Shown here in pieces: positions 18,861 through 27,679 of a DNA stretch of 64,000 nucleotides. Position numbers and translations under genes: made by a program. The notes under the pieces are model-generated. The model saw only the letters and a list, made by a program, of their open reading frames with translations. It had not been told where the DNA came from and searched no databases. Origin of the DNA: Pseudoponticoccus marisrubri. GTDB lineage: Bacteria; Pseudomonadota; Alphaproteobacteria; Rhodobacterales; Rhodobacteraceae. Each line of letters opens with the position of its first letter. Position 1 is the stretch's first letter. Where the stretch lies: positions 124,001 through 188,000 of the forward strand of contig NZ_LPXO01000004.1 of NCBI RefSeq assembly GCF_001482405.1. Direction: 5' to 3'.

Positions 18861-19457
18861 TTGGCCCGGACCATCGCAAAGGACCATGACGCCAAGCGCG
18901 GTCAGATCGTCTCCTGCGCGGCAAAGATCTTTGCCGAGCAGGGGTTCGACCGCGCGTCGATGAACCAGGTCGCGCGGGAAGTCGGGATCTCGAAGGCCAA
19001 TATCTATCACTATTACGGCAGCAAGGACGCGATCCTCTACGACCTGCTGGACGGCTACCTGCAGGATTTGCGCGACGAGATCTGCGGCAAGGACGACCCG
19101 GACCTGCCGCCCGAGACGCGGCTGCACCAGGCCGTGGCGCGGATCCTGCTGGCCTACCAGGGCGCCGATAACGAGCACAAGGTCCAGATCGGCGCCATGT
19201 CGGCCCTGCCCGAGGACCAGCAGCGCGTGCTGCGTGGCTACCAGCGGGACATGGTCACCCGGATGAGCGACATCCTCGCCGCCGTCGCGCCCGAGGTCTT
19301 CGCGCAGGACGCGGCCCGGCTGCGCGCCACGACCATGTCGGTCTTCGGCATGCTGAACTGGTACTACATGTGGAATGGCGGGGCCGGGACCCAAGCGCGC
19401 GAGGACTACGCGCGGCTGGTCACCGACCTGACGCTGAACGGGCTCCGGGGGCTCTAG
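18861..19457 (+). CDS. TetR family regulator of the paa operon
   Basis: This 198-residue protein has an N-terminal TetR helix-turn-helix (IVSCAAKIFAEQGFDRASMNQVAREVGISKANIYHYYGSKDAI, residues about 14-58) and a helical ligand domain. It starts at TTG 18861, supported by AAGGAG seven bases upstream. As the last gene of the paa operon it probably represses the divergent paaZ/paaG promoter with phenylacetyl-CoA as inducer (a PaaR-like role). This is inferred from position and from the ACCG-N2-CGGT site. Confidence 0.85.
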   Translation: MARTIAKDHDAKRGQIVSCAAKIFAEQGFDRASMNQVAREVGISKANIYHYYGSKDAILYDLLDGYLQDLRDEICGKDDPDLPPETRLHQAVARILLAYQGADNEHKVQIGAMSALPEDQQRVLRGYQRDMVTRMSDILAAVAPEVFAQDAARLRATTMSVFGMLNWYYMWNGGAGTQAREDYARLVTDLTLNGLRGL

Positions 19458-19472
19458 CCCGCCGGAGCTGGC

Positions 19473-19493
19473 GGACCGGCGCGTCGCCGGTCC
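19473..19493. terminator. Hairpin between convergent tetR and RNA helicase genes
   Basis: GGACCGGC (19473-19480) pairs with GCCGGTCC (19486-19493) around GCGTC. It lies in the 45-bp gap between two convergent genes and is followed by GGTCCTGTC rather than a pure T run. Confidence 0.6.
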
Positions 19494-19502
19494 GGTCCTG
19501 TC

Positions 19503-20759
19503 TCAGGCCGCGCGGCGGCGGCGCGGGCGACGGCCCTTCGAGGGGGCGGCCGATGCCGGCTTGCCCTGGCCGCGATTGCCGCGGCGCTGGCCGCCCGGGC
19601 GGCGCCCGGTGCCGGCCCCGGCCTCGCCCTCGGGGAAGGTGCCGCTGGCCACCGGCACCTCAGTCTTCATGACCTTCTGGATCTGGCGCAGCAGATCGCC
19701 CTCGTCCGGGGCGCAGAAGGCGATCGCCTCGCCCTCGCGCCCGGCGCGCGCGGTCCGGCCGATCCGGTGCACGTAATTGTCGGGCGTGTCGGGCAGGTCA
19801 TAGTTGATGACATAGGCCACGCCGGGAATGTCGATCCCGCGCGCCGCCACATCCGTCGCCACCAGCACCGAGATGTCGCCCGCACGGAAGCCCTTGATGG
19901 CGCGGTCACGCTGGCCCTGGCTCTTGTTGCCGTGGATCGAGGCGGCATTGTAGCCATCTGCCACCAGACCCTTCATCAGCTTCTCGGCCCCGTGCTTGGT
20001 GCGCGAAAAGACCAGCGTTAGCGCGCCGGGATCGCGGTCGAGAATCTCGCGCAGCTTGCCGGGCTTCTCGGCCTTGGGCAGGAAATGCACCGATTGCGTG
20101 ATCTTGTCGGCCGCCTTGCCCGGCGGGGCGACCTGCACGCGCTTGGGATCCTTCAGATAGGCGCGCGACAGCTCTTCCATCTGCTTGGGCATGGTGGCCG
20201 AGAACAGCATGGTCTGGCGCGGCGTGCCCAGACGGGGCGCGATCTTCCGCAGCGCGTGGATGAAGCCCATGTCCAGCATCTGGTCGGCCTCGTCCAGCAC
20301 GAGGTGACGCACCTCGCCCAAATCGACGGCGCGACGATCCATCAGGTCGATCAGCCGCCCCGGCGTGGCGACAAGGATGTCGGTGCCCCGGGCCAGCAGG
20401 TTGATCTGGCGGCCGATGGACTGCCCGCCCACCACGGTGGCGATGCGCAGCTTGGAGCCGGCGACCAGCGGGCGCAGGCTCTCGGCGATCTGGTTGACCA
20501 GCTCGCGCGTGGGCGCCAGCACCAGCGCCTTGGCGGTCTTGGGGGCAGGCTTGCCCGGCTCGGCCAGCAGGTGGTCGATCAGCGGCAGGCCGAAGGCCAG
20601 CGTCTTGCCGGTGCCGGTCTGGGCCAGGCCCATGATGTCGTGGCCCGCCAAGGCCAGCGGAACGGCCTGGTTCTGGATCGGCGTGGGCTGTGTGAAGTTT
20701 GCGTTCTGCAGCGCGGTATTCAGGCTTGGCGACAGGCCGAGCATATCGAAGTCGAACAA
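19503..20759 (-). CDS. DEAD-box ATP-dependent RNA helicase (RhlE-like)
   Basis: This 418-residue protein has the full motif set: Q-motif F-TQPTPIQ, AQTGTGKT (I), PTRELVNQI (Ia), TPGRLIDL (Ib), DEAD (II), SAT (III), ATDVAARGIDI (V) and HRIGRTARAG (VI). A basic, Gly/Arg-rich tail (about 375-418) ending RRPRRRRAA is typical of RhlE-type helicases of ribosome assembly or cold response. The start is TTG at 20759, with AGGA six bases upstream (AAAGGATAGAAT). An ATG 15 bases further in is the alternative. Confidence 0.93.
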   Translation of the reverse strand: MFDFDMLGLSPSLNTALQNANFTQPTPIQNQAVPLALAGHDIMGLAQTGTGKTLAFGLPLIDHLLAEPGKPAPKTAKALVLAPTRELVNQIAESLRPLVAGSKLRIATVVGGQSIGRQINLLARGTDILVATPGRLIDLMDRRAVDLGEVRHLVLDEADQMLDMGFIHALRKIAPRLGTPRQTMLFSATMPKQMEELSRAYLKDPKRVQVAPPGKAADKITQSVHFLPKAEKPGKLREILDRDPGALTLVFSRTKHGAEKLMKGLVADGYNAASIHGNKSQGQRDRAIKGFRAGDISVLVATDVAARGIDIPGVAYVINYDLPDTPDNYVHRIGRTARAGREGEAIAFCAPDEGDLLRQIQKVMKTEVPVASGTFPEGEAGAGTGRRPGGQRRGNRGQGKPASAAPSKGRRPRRRRAA

Positions 20760-21059
20760 ATTCTATCCTTTGCGGGGCGCGCCGGAGCTTCGGACGCGGC
20801 CGCGTGCTTGCCGCCCGGCGGGCAGCGGGTGAGGGTCCGCGCGGCCTCTGGACGGGCGGGCGTGTCCCGCGCCATCCGGCCGTCGCGTCAGGAACCCTGC
20901 GTGATGGGGAACTGAGATCGGTGTGCGCTGATGGCCCGGACCGGGCACGGCATGCTCACGCGGCAGCGCAGCGCTGCGGGACAGATGCATGTTCGGTGCG
21001 GCAATGTCAAGCCTTGGCACGGATCGCCCGCCCCGGCGGGGGCGGGCCGGGGGGATGGC
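20760..21059. other. 300-bp gap upstream of the helicase; no gene seen
   Basis: This holds the promoter and a possibly long 5' leader of the helicase gene on the minus strand, plus the 3' end of the cytochrome transcript. Long leaders are common for cold-responsive helicase mRNAs, but I see no conserved cold-box. The only clear structure is the hairpin at 21027-21046. Confidence 0.5.
21027..21046 (-). terminator. GC-rich hairpin after the multihaem cytochrome gene
   Basis: CCCGCCCC (21027-21034) pairs perfectly with GGGGCGGG (21039-21046) around GGCG, 14 bases beyond the cytochrome stop. No T tract is present on the minus strand. Confidence 0.5.
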
Positions 21060-22229
21060 TCAGCGCAGGATGTCCAGCGCCTCGCCCCCCATCGCGGTGT
21101 TCAGATCCTCGATGGAATCATAGAGCAGCTCCAGCGCATAGGGCGGGTTATGCGCGAAGTTGCCCGGATCGGCGGTCACCAGCTTCCAGTTATAGGCCGT
21201 GCGCAGGCTGCGCGGGGTCCAGGCGTCATAGGCCACCGGCTTGCCGTCGGTCATGTCGGCCCGGCCGTCGCCATTGGCGTCGGTGAAGAAATACGGATAG
21301 CGCCCGCCATCATAGACCACCGGCACGCCGGCCACCTCGGCGGTATAGGCCTCGATCAGGTCCATCAGCCGCGCCGCGTTGGCCGCGATGTCCGAGCGGA
21401 TGCCGACCGAGGTGTTGCCGCTGCCGTCATAGCTTTGCCGGGCGATGCGGATCGCCTCGGGGCTGTCGGCCTGGTGACAGGTCAGGCAGGGCTCGAAGGC
21501 CACTTCCAGCGTGTGCGGCTCGTGGCAGGAATTGCAGGTCGAGACCGGTCGCGCGTGGAAGAACCGGCCTGAATAATCCTGCCCCTCGTACTGGTAGCCG
21601 GCCCCGCCATAGCCGCCCAGCCAGGTCGCCGCGGCGGTGGCGTAGTGCGGGTTGATGAAGCGCAGCGACGGGTCGGTCGTGTCCAGCGGCTTGTCCGCGA
21701 TGGCCGCCATCACGTCGGTGCCGGCCGTGCGGCCCTGGTGGCAGGTCATGCACGAGGCCTCGACCCCGGTGACCGGATGGTTGAGCCCGCTGGGAAAGGT
21801 CACGGTCTCGATCTCGGCCAGCCCCGAATGGTGGCAGGTGCCGCAATCCACCACGCCGCCCGGCTCGATCGGGCCGTCGACCATGCCGGCCTGCGTGCCG
21901 TCCAGCCCGTGGAAATCGCGGAAGCCCTCGCCGGAATGGCAGGTGGCGCAGGCGGGGCGGATCTCTTCATCCTCGTCCCAGTGGCGGAACGCCTCGGCCG
22001 CCGCATCGGCATGGGCCGAGCGGAACCAGTCGCTGATCGCCTTGTTGTTGTCGATCGAGATCTCGGCCGGCGTGAAGGGCCCGGCCTGCGGCAGGGCAAA
22101 GGGAATCTCGGTCCCGTCCTCCGGCGCGTCGACGCTGTCCTGCGCCCGGGCCGGTTCGCTGCCCGTGAGCAGCACGAGACACGCGGCGGCGGTAATCGTG
22201 ATCAAAGAAAATGCAGATTGTTTGCGCAT
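21060..22229 (-). CDS. Periplasmic pentahaem c-type cytochrome
   Basis: This 389-residue protein has a signal peptide (about 1-30, ending ARA-QD) and five CxxCH haem motifs: CATCH 94-98, CGTCH 129-133, CMTCH 160-164, CNSCH 232-236 and CLTCH 248-252. The C-terminal 140 residues lack haem motifs and contain YFFTDANGDGRADMTDG, an EF-hand-like calcium loop. I cannot name a substrate. Its start region faces nqrA across about 125 bp, so the cytochrome and the Nqr complex may be co-regulated, but a direct electron-transfer link is speculation. AGGGGTGGG precedes the ATG. Confidence 0.8.
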   Translation of the reverse strand: MRKQSAFSLITITAAACLVLLTGSEPARAQDSVDAPEDGTEIPFALPQAGPFTPAEISIDNNKAISDWFRSAHADAAAEAFRHWDEDEEIRPACATCHSGEGFRDFHGLDGTQAGMVDGPIEPGGVVDCGTCHHSGLAEIETVTFPSGLNHPVTGVEASCMTCHQGRTAGTDVMAAIADKPLDTTDPSLRFINPHYATAAATWLGGYGGAGYQYEGQDYSGRFFHARPVSTCNSCHEPHTLEVAFEPCLTCHQADSPEAIRIARQSYDGSGNTSVGIRSDIAANAARLMDLIEAYTAEVAGVPVVYDGGRYPYFFTDANGDGRADMTDGKPVAYDAWTPRSLRTAYNWKLVTADPGNFAHNPPYALELLYDSIEDLNTAMGGEALDILR

Positions 22230-22262
22230 GTTCCCACCCCTGATGAAAATGCGAAATGGACG

Positions 22263-22286
22263 CTTTCAAGAAAGCATATACATGCT
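22263..22286. promoter_or_regulatory. Two small inverted repeats in the cytochrome/nqrA divergent promoter
   Basis: CTTTC-AA-GAAAG (22263-22274) overlaps AGCAT-ATAC-ATGCT (22273-22286). The stretch is the AT-richest part of this divergent region, so it probably includes promoter or operator elements. No regulator can be assigned. Confidence 0.35.
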
Positions 22287-22353
22287 AAGATTGCACGTAA
22301 TTTCGGGCCGGAGCCGTGGTCCACAAATGTGATTGTAGCGTAACGGGGAAGGC

Positions 22354-23622
22354 ATGATCAGTCTCGCGGTCCGCGCCGGTCTGAGCCCGGGGTTTTCGCC
22401 CACACCACCCGATGACAGCGCGATCGAGGAGGTCGTGACCGCCGAGGCCGGGCTGCGGCCGCCTGCACATGTGACGTTGCGCGTGACCCCGCTGGTCGAG
22501 GAAGACGCCTGCGTGCCCCGTGGCGCCCCGGTCGCCTGCCTGCGCGACGCACCCGACATCTGCCTTGTCGCGCCCATGCCGGCCCGGGTGGCCCGGATCA
22601 CCCTGCAGCCCGGGCGCAAGCTGACGGAGATCGTTCTGTTCCACGACGAGGGCGGTGGCGTGCAGCGCCACGACGTCTCGGGCTCCAGCAGACCGGCCGG
22701 GCTGCGCGCGCTGATGCAGCGGGCCGGGCTCTGGCCCTGGCTGCGCCGGCGGCCCTTCGGCGGCATGCCCGCGGTGGACGAGGTGCCGGCGGCGATCCTC
22801 GTGATGGCGGTCGACACCCGCCCCGCGGCACCGGATCCGCTGGTCGCCATCGCCGGGCGCGAGGAGTCCTTCGAACGCGGGCTGCGGGCGCTGAAACGGC
22901 TGACCGAGGGGCCCGTGCTGGTCTGCCACGCTGCCGGCCGCGAGGACGCGATCCCGGCCATGGGCGTGCGCGTGCAGCCCGTGCCCGTCGGGCCGCGCCA
23001 TCCGCAGGGCGCGGCCGGGATCCGGCTGCACGAGGCGTGGCCCGCCGGCCTGGACGCCCCGGTCTGGGACCTGCATGCCGAGGACGTGGCCGCGCTGGGA
23101 CGACTGCTCGAGACCGGCACCCTGCCGATGAACCGGCTGGTCAGCGTTGCCGGTCCCGCCCTGCGCGCGCCGCGGCTGGTGCGCACGCAGCCGGGCGCCT
23201 CGCTGCGGGGGCTGAGTTTCCACGATCTGCACCCGGGCGCGCATGTCCTTTTGTCGGGCGATCCGCTGGGCGGGCACCCGGCCGAGTGGCTGGCCCCGCG
23301 CGACCGGCAGGTCAGCGCCTTGTCGCGGCCCGAGGCGGCCGCCCCGCCGCATTGGCTGATCCGCGCGCTGACCCGCTCGGCCCGGCCGCGCCCGGTCATC
23401 CCCACCGCCGCGCTGGACCAGGCCTTTGGCGCGCAGATCCCCGCCGCCGCCTTCGTGCGCGCGCTGAGTGCCGGCGATGACGAGATGGCGATGAAGCTGG
23501 GCGCCCTGTCGCTTCTGGAAGAGGACGTGGCGCTGGCCGATTACGTGCTGGGCGGCGAGGCCGACCTGCAGGGCATGCTGCGCGTCATGCTGGACCGCAT
23601 CCGCACCGAGTTCGCGGCATGA
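22354..23622 (+). CDS. nqrA: Na+-translocating NADH:quinone reductase subunit A
   Basis: This 422-residue protein matches NqrA, with the family N-terminal barrel region (APMPARVARITLQPGRKLTEIVL) and the conserved HDLHPGAHVLLSGDPLGG segment. NqrA is the cytoplasmic quinone-proximal subunit without cofactor of its own. Length is close to usual (about 445). GGGGAAGG lies just before the ATG. It is the first cistron of nqrABCDEF-apbE-nqrM-CBS, with 4-bp or shorter junctions throughout, and overlaps nqrB by 4 bp. Confidence 0.88.
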   Translation: MISLAVRAGLSPGFSPTPPDDSAIEEVVTAEAGLRPPAHVTLRVTPLVEEDACVPRGAPVACLRDAPDICLVAPMPARVARITLQPGRKLTEIVLFHDEGGGVQRHDVSGSSRPAGLRALMQRAGLWPWLRRRPFGGMPAVDEVPAAILVMAVDTRPAAPDPLVAIAGREESFERGLRALKRLTEGPVLVCHAAGREDAIPAMGVRVQPVPVGPRHPQGAAGIRLHEAWPAGLDAPVWDLHAEDVAALGRLLETGTLPMNRLVSVAGPALRAPRLVRTQPGASLRGLSFHDLHPGAHVLLSGDPLGGHPAEWLAPRDRQVSALSRPEAAAPPHWLIRALTRSARPRPVIPTAALDQAFGAQIPAAAFVRALSAGDDEMAMKLGALSLLEEDVALADYVLGGEADLQGMLRVMLDRIRTEFAA

Positions 23623-24401
23623 TCCGGGGGCTCTGGACGCGCGAGACCGTGGCTCTGATGCTGCTGGCCGCCTACCTGCCGCTGGCGGTATTCTGGCTGG
23701 GCCATGGCGGCGGCGCTGCGGCGCTGCGCCTGGCGCTGGCCGTGCTGGTCATCGCGGGCTGGAACCTCGTCTTCATGCTGGCCCGGGCGCAGCCGCCCTC
23801 GGCCGCGGCGCTGGTCACCGCGCTGGCCGTGGCCATGCTGGCACCCGAGGGGCTGAGCGTGGTGCAGATGGTGCTGGGGATCAGCTTCGGCACCGTCATG
23901 GGCGAGCTGGTCTTCGGCGGCTGGGGGCGCAACGTGGTCAACCCGGCCACGGTCACGCTGTCCTTCCTGGGCTTCGGCTTTCCCGGTGCGCCCTGGCCGG
24001 ATTTCGTCGACCCGGTGGCCTGGGCCGCGATCCCCGCCGCGCTGATCGGCCTGGCCAGTGGCACGCTGCCGGGCGCGCTGCTGGTCTCGGCCGCGCTGGC
24101 CGGGGGCGGGCTGGCCTGGGCCGGGCTGCTCGACCCCGATGTGCTGCCGGCCGCGGGCATCGTGCTGGTGCTGCTGGTGGCCGACCCGGTGACCAGTGCC
24201 GCCACCACGCTGGGGCGCTGGCTGAACGGCGCGCTCTACGCGGGCCTGATGGCGCTTTTCGCCACCGGCTGGGCGGGCGCCGCGCCGGTGCAGATGGCCG
24301 TGGCCGCCGCGCTGCTGGCGGCGCTGGCCGCGCCGCTGCTGGACGAGACCGCCCTGACAATCTGGTTTGCCCGACGCAGGAGACGCCATGGCCGGCTCTG
24401 A
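23619..24401 (+). CDS. nqrB: NqrB-like membrane subunit, short and lacking the SGAT motif
   Basis: This 260-residue polytopic membrane protein shows NqrB landmarks: GTVMGELVFGGWGRNVVNPA (91-110) and the C-terminal ADPVTSAATTLGRWLNGAL (188-206). Usual NqrB is about 400 residues and carries a covalent FMN on Thr in a D-G-x-S/T-G-A-T motif. Here no SGAT-like motif occurs in the expected region after residue 115, and about 150 residues are absent, mostly at the N terminus. The start is fixed by the ATGA overlap with nqrA, so this is not an assembly truncation. It is either a divergent Nqr variant or an RnfD/NqrB intermediate form. Confidence 0.8.
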   Translation: MIRGLWTRETVALMLLAAYLPLAVFWLGHGGGAAALRLALAVLVIAGWNLVFMLARAQPPSAAALVTALAVAMLAPEGLSVVQMVLGISFGTVMGELVFGGWGRNVVNPATVTLSFLGFGFPGAPWPDFVDPVAWAAIPAALIGLASGTLPGALLVSAALAGGGLAWAGLLDPDVLPAAGIVLVLLVADPVTSAATTLGRWLNGALYAGLMALFATGWAGAAPVQMAVAAALLAALAAPLLDETALTIWFARRRRRHGRL

Positions 24402-25182
24402 GTGGAACCCCTGGCGGCGCTTCCTCGCGCTGCCCAATGACAGCCGCACCAAGACGATCGGCATGGCCTTCCTCGTCTCGGCGCTCTGCGCGGTGATGGT
24501 CAGCGGCGCGACGGTCGTCCTACGCCCGATCCAGGCCGCCAACCGCGCGCAAGAGGAACAGGCCAGGATCGAGGCGCTGGTGCGCGGCATTCCCGGCATG
24601 GCGCCGCTGCTCGAGGCCTCGGGCGGGGCGCTCAGCACCGTGGTGATCGACCTCGACACCGGGCGCGCGGCTGAGGATGTCAGCCCCGCCACGCTGTCCA
24701 CCGCGCTGGACGATCCCGCGAATTGGACCGCGCTGGACCCCGGGGCCGACCCGGCCGGGCTGGGCCGGCGACCCGACCTTGCGCAGATCTTCCTGCTGCG
24801 CGAGGGCGACGCAGTGTCGCTGGCGCTGCTGCCGGTGACCGGCACGGGTTATGGCGGGCGCATCGACGCGATCCTTGCGCTGTCGGGCGACATGAACACC
24901 GTGGCGGGCATCGCCGTCACCAGCCATTCGGAGACGCCGGGCCTGGGCGGGCGCATCGACGAGCGCGCCTGGCAGCTGGATTTCGCGGGCACCGAGATCC
25001 GCGACGAGACCGGCGAGATCCGCTTCCAGGTGGCGCATGGCGCGGCCACCACGCCCTACGAGGTCGACGGCATCACCGGCGCCACGCGCACCGGGGGCGG
25101 CGTCACACGGATGGTGCGGTTCTGGCTGGGCCCCGAGGGCTACGGGCCGTTCCTGCGCGCGGTGCAGCGCGGGGAGTTCTGA
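24388..25182 (+). CDS. nqrC: Na+-translocating NADH:quinone reductase subunit C
   Basis: This 264-residue protein has one N-terminal membrane helix (about 25-47) and a periplasmic FMN-binding domain. DGITGAT at 227-233 is the flavinylation motif, with FMN expected on Thr233 through a phosphoester bond made by ApbE. GYGGRIDAIL and TPGLGGRI are conserved around the flavin. The ATG at 24388 has AGGAG six bases upstream and lies inside the end of nqrB. Confidence 0.92.
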   Translation: MAGSEWNPWRRFLALPNDSRTKTIGMAFLVSALCAVMVSGATVVLRPIQAANRAQEEQARIEALVRGIPGMAPLLEASGGALSTVVIDLDTGRAAEDVSPATLSTALDDPANWTALDPGADPAGLGRRPDLAQIFLLREGDAVSLALLPVTGTGYGGRIDAILALSGDMNTVAGIAVTSHSETPGLGGRIDERAWQLDFAGTEIRDETGEIRFQVAHGAATTPYEVDGITGATRTGGGVTRMVRFWLGPEGYGPFLRAVQRGEF

Positions 25183-25185
25183 GCC

Positions 25186-25845
25186 ATGGCCACCGATTAC
25201 CGCGCCATCCTGACCGACCCGCTGATCCGGCAGAACCCGGTGACGCTGCAGATCCTCGGCATCTGCTCGGCCTTGGCGGTGACCACCTCGCTGGCCACGG
25301 CGCTGACCATGTCGGTCTCGCTGACCGTGGTGCTGACGCTGGCCGCCGGCATCATCAGCGCGATCCGGCGCCACATCCCCGACAGCATCCGGCTGATCGT
25401 GCAGATCGTTATTGTCGCCTCGCTGGTCATCGTCATCGACGAGATCCTGCAGGCCTACCTGGCCGAGATCAGCCGCGCCCTGTCGGTCTATGTCGGGCTG
25501 ATCACTACCAACTGCCTCGTGCTGGGCCGGACCGAGGCCTATGCCCGCCACAATGCCCCGCCCGCGGCGATGGTCGACGCCTTCGGCAACGGGCTGGGCT
25601 ATTCGCTGGTGCTGATCGTGATCGGCGGGCTGCGCGAGCTCTTTGGCAAGGGCGAGCTGTTCGGCATCCAGGTGCTGCCGCTGGCCGAGGCAGGCGGCTG
25701 GTTCACGCCGCTCAGCCTGATGCTGCTGGCGCCCTCGGCCTTCTTCCTGCTGGGCGGGCTGGTCTGGGCGGTGCGCAGCCTCTGGCCCGCGCAGGCCGAG
25801 GCGCCCGAGCACACGCCGCCCCTGCGCAACGAGCCCGCGGAATGA
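25186..25845 (+). CDS. nqrD: Na+-translocating NADH:quinone reductase subunit D
   Basis: This 219-residue six-helix membrane protein of the NqrDE/RnfAE family has the conserved cysteines in QILGICSALAVTT and ITTNCLVLGR that help hold the intramembrane 2Fe-2S cluster shared with NqrE. The EAYARHN segment is typical. Three bases separate it from nqrC, and it overlaps nqrE by 4 bp. Confidence 0.93.
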   Translation: MATDYRAILTDPLIRQNPVTLQILGICSALAVTTSLATALTMSVSLTVVLTLAAGIISAIRRHIPDSIRLIVQIVIVASLVIVIDEILQAYLAEISRALSVYVGLITTNCLVLGRTEAYARHNAPPAAMVDAFGNGLGYSLVLIVIGGLRELFGKGELFGIQVLPLAEAGGWFTPLSLMLLAPSAFFLLGGLVWAVRSLWPAQAEAPEHTPPLRNEPAE

Positions 25846-26456
25846 GCGATCTGTGGTCCCTCTTCCTGTCGGCCGCCTTCGTCGACAACATGCCGCTGGC
25901 GCTGTTCCTCGGCCTGTGCACCTTTCTTGCCCTGTCGCGCCGCACCGAGAGCGCGCTGGGTCTCGGCATCGCGATGACCGGCGTGCTGGGCGTGACCGTG
26001 CCGCTGAACCAGCTGATCCATGACGGGCTGCTGGCCCCCGGCGCCTGGGCCTGGGCCGGGCTGCCGGATCTCGACCTGTCCTACCTCGCGCTCATCGCCT
26101 TCATCGGGGTGATCGCGGCCACGGTGCAGCTGCTGGAGATGGTGCTCGACCGCTTCTTCCCGGCGATCCACGCGGCTTTCGGGGTCTTCCTGCCGCTGCT
26201 GACGGTGCAATGCGCGATCCTCGCCGGCAGCCTCTTCATGGTCGAACGTGACTATACGCTGGCGCAATCGGCGGTGTTCGGGCTGGGCAGCGGGGCGGGC
26301 TTTGCCGTCGCGGTCGTCATGCTCAGCGCGATCCGGGCGCGGCTGGCCTATGCCGACCTGCCCGACGGGTTGCGGGGCCTCGGCATCGCCTTCGTGCTGG
26401 CCGGGCTGATGTCGCTGGGCTTTGCCGCCTTCGGCCAGATGGCGGCGGGCCAATGA
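25842..26456 (+). CDS. nqrE: Na+-translocating NADH:quinone reductase subunit E
   Basis: This 204-residue membrane protein is the partner of NqrD. Conserved cysteines occur in LFLGLCTFLALS and LTVQCAILAGSLFM. The segment LALIAFIGVIAATVQLLEM matches the family. It starts at ATG 25842 in an ATGA overlap with nqrD and overlaps nqrF by 4 bp. Confidence 0.93.
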   Translation: MSDLWSLFLSAAFVDNMPLALFLGLCTFLALSRRTESALGLGIAMTGVLGVTVPLNQLIHDGLLAPGAWAWAGLPDLDLSYLALIAFIGVIAATVQLLEMVLDRFFPAIHAAFGVFLPLLTVQCAILAGSLFMVERDYTLAQSAVFGLGSGAGFAVAVVMLSAIRARLAYADLPDGLRGLGIAFVLAGLMSLGFAAFGQMAAGQ

Positions 26457-27676
26457 CCGAGGTGCTGGTCGGATGCGCCATCATCGCGGCGCTGGTGGTC
26501 GGGCTGACCGTGCTGTTGCTGCTGGCGCGGCGCGGGTTGATCCCGCAGGGCGGCATCATGGTGACGGTCAACCGCGCCATGCCCGTGGCGGCCAAGCGCG
26601 GTGACAAGCTCTTAGGCGTGCTGCACGGGGCGGGCGTGGCGATCCCGGCGGCCTGCGGCGGATCGGGCACCTGCGGGCTCTGCCGCGTTACCGCCACGGG
26701 CGAGGGGGCAGGTGCCCCCCAGGCGACCGAGCGCGGCGTGCTGTCACCGCGCGAACGCCGTGACCACGTGCGGCTGGCCTGCCAGACCACGCTGCGCGGC
26801 GATTGCGCGGTCGAGGTGCCCGATGACATCCTCAGCGCGGGCGGGGGGTATGTCGCCACCGTCGCCGCGACCCGGATGCTGGCGCCGCTGATCCGCGAGA
26901 TTGTGCTGGACCTGCCGCCCGAGCGGCCCGCGACCTTCCATGCCGGCGACTTCATGCAGATCACCGCGCCGCCTTTCACGCTGGATTTCGCCGCGCTGGA
27001 CCTGCCCGAGGCCTTCCGCGAGACATGGCACGCCAATGGCTGGCGCACGCTGCGCGCGCAGTCCGAGACCTCGGTCACCCGGGCCTATTCGCTGGCCACA
27101 CGGCCGCAGGATACGGGGCGCGCAGTGTTCAACATCCGTCTCGCCGTGCCGCCCGCGGGGCATGAGCACGAGCTGCCGCCGGGCGTGGTGTCCTCGTGGC
27201 TCTTCTCGCTGCAGCCGGGCGATCCGGTCACCGTGTCCGGCCCGTTCGGAGAGTTCCACGTCCAGCCCACCGAGCGCGAGATGGTCTTTGTCGGCGGCGG
27301 GGTCGGCATGGCGCCGCTGCGCGCGATGATCCACCAGCAGCTGGACCGCGGGACCGGGAGGCGCATCCGCTATTTCTATGGCGCGCGCAGCGGCGCCGAC
27401 CTGTTCTATGTCGAGGAGTTCGAGGCGCTGGCCCGGCAGCATGGGAATTTCACCTTCACCCCGGCCCTGTCGGACCCGGCGCCGGGCGACCAGTGGCGCG
27501 GGGCGACGGGCTTCATCCACCAGACGCTGCGCGCCGAGATGGCCGGCCACCCCGCGCCGGAGGAGTGCGAGTACTACCTCTGCGGGCCGCCGGTGATGAT
27601 CTCGGCGGTGCTCTCGACGCTCGACCGGCTGGGGGTCGAGCCCAGCTCCATCTTCTACGACGATTTCGGGACCTGA
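26453..27676 (+). CDS. nqrF: Na+-translocating NADH:quinone reductase subunit F
   Basis: This 407-residue NADH-oxidising subunit has an N-terminal membrane helix (about 5-25), a plant-type 2Fe-2S ferredoxin domain with Cys68, Cys74, Cys77 and Cys110 (ACGGSGTCGLCR ... LAC), an FAD domain with RAYSLAT, and an NADH domain with GGGVGMAPLRAM and YYLCGPPVM. Presence of this subunit with NqrA separates the complex from Rnf. It ends 3 bases before apbE. Confidence 0.95.
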   Translation: MTEVLVGCAIIAALVVGLTVLLLLARRGLIPQGGIMVTVNRAMPVAAKRGDKLLGVLHGAGVAIPAACGGSGTCGLCRVTATGEGAGAPQATERGVLSPRERRDHVRLACQTTLRGDCAVEVPDDILSAGGGYVATVAATRMLAPLIREIVLDLPPERPATFHAGDFMQITAPPFTLDFAALDLPEAFRETWHANGWRTLRAQSETSVTRAYSLATRPQDTGRAVFNIRLAVPPAGHEHELPPGVVSSWLFSLQPGDPVTVSGPFGEFHVQPTEREMVFVGGGVGMAPLRAMIHQQLDRGTGRRIRYFYGARSGADLFYVEEFEALARQHGNFTFTPALSDPAPGDQWRGATGFIHQTLRAEMAGHPAPEECEYYLCGPPVMISAVLSTLDRLGVEPSSIFYDDFGT

Positions 27677-27679
27677 GCC

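Noticed and set aside
22354-27676. Rnf complex instead of Nqr
   Set aside because: NqrA and an NqrF with FAD/NADH domains are present, and RnfB/RnfC-type ferredoxin subunits are absent.
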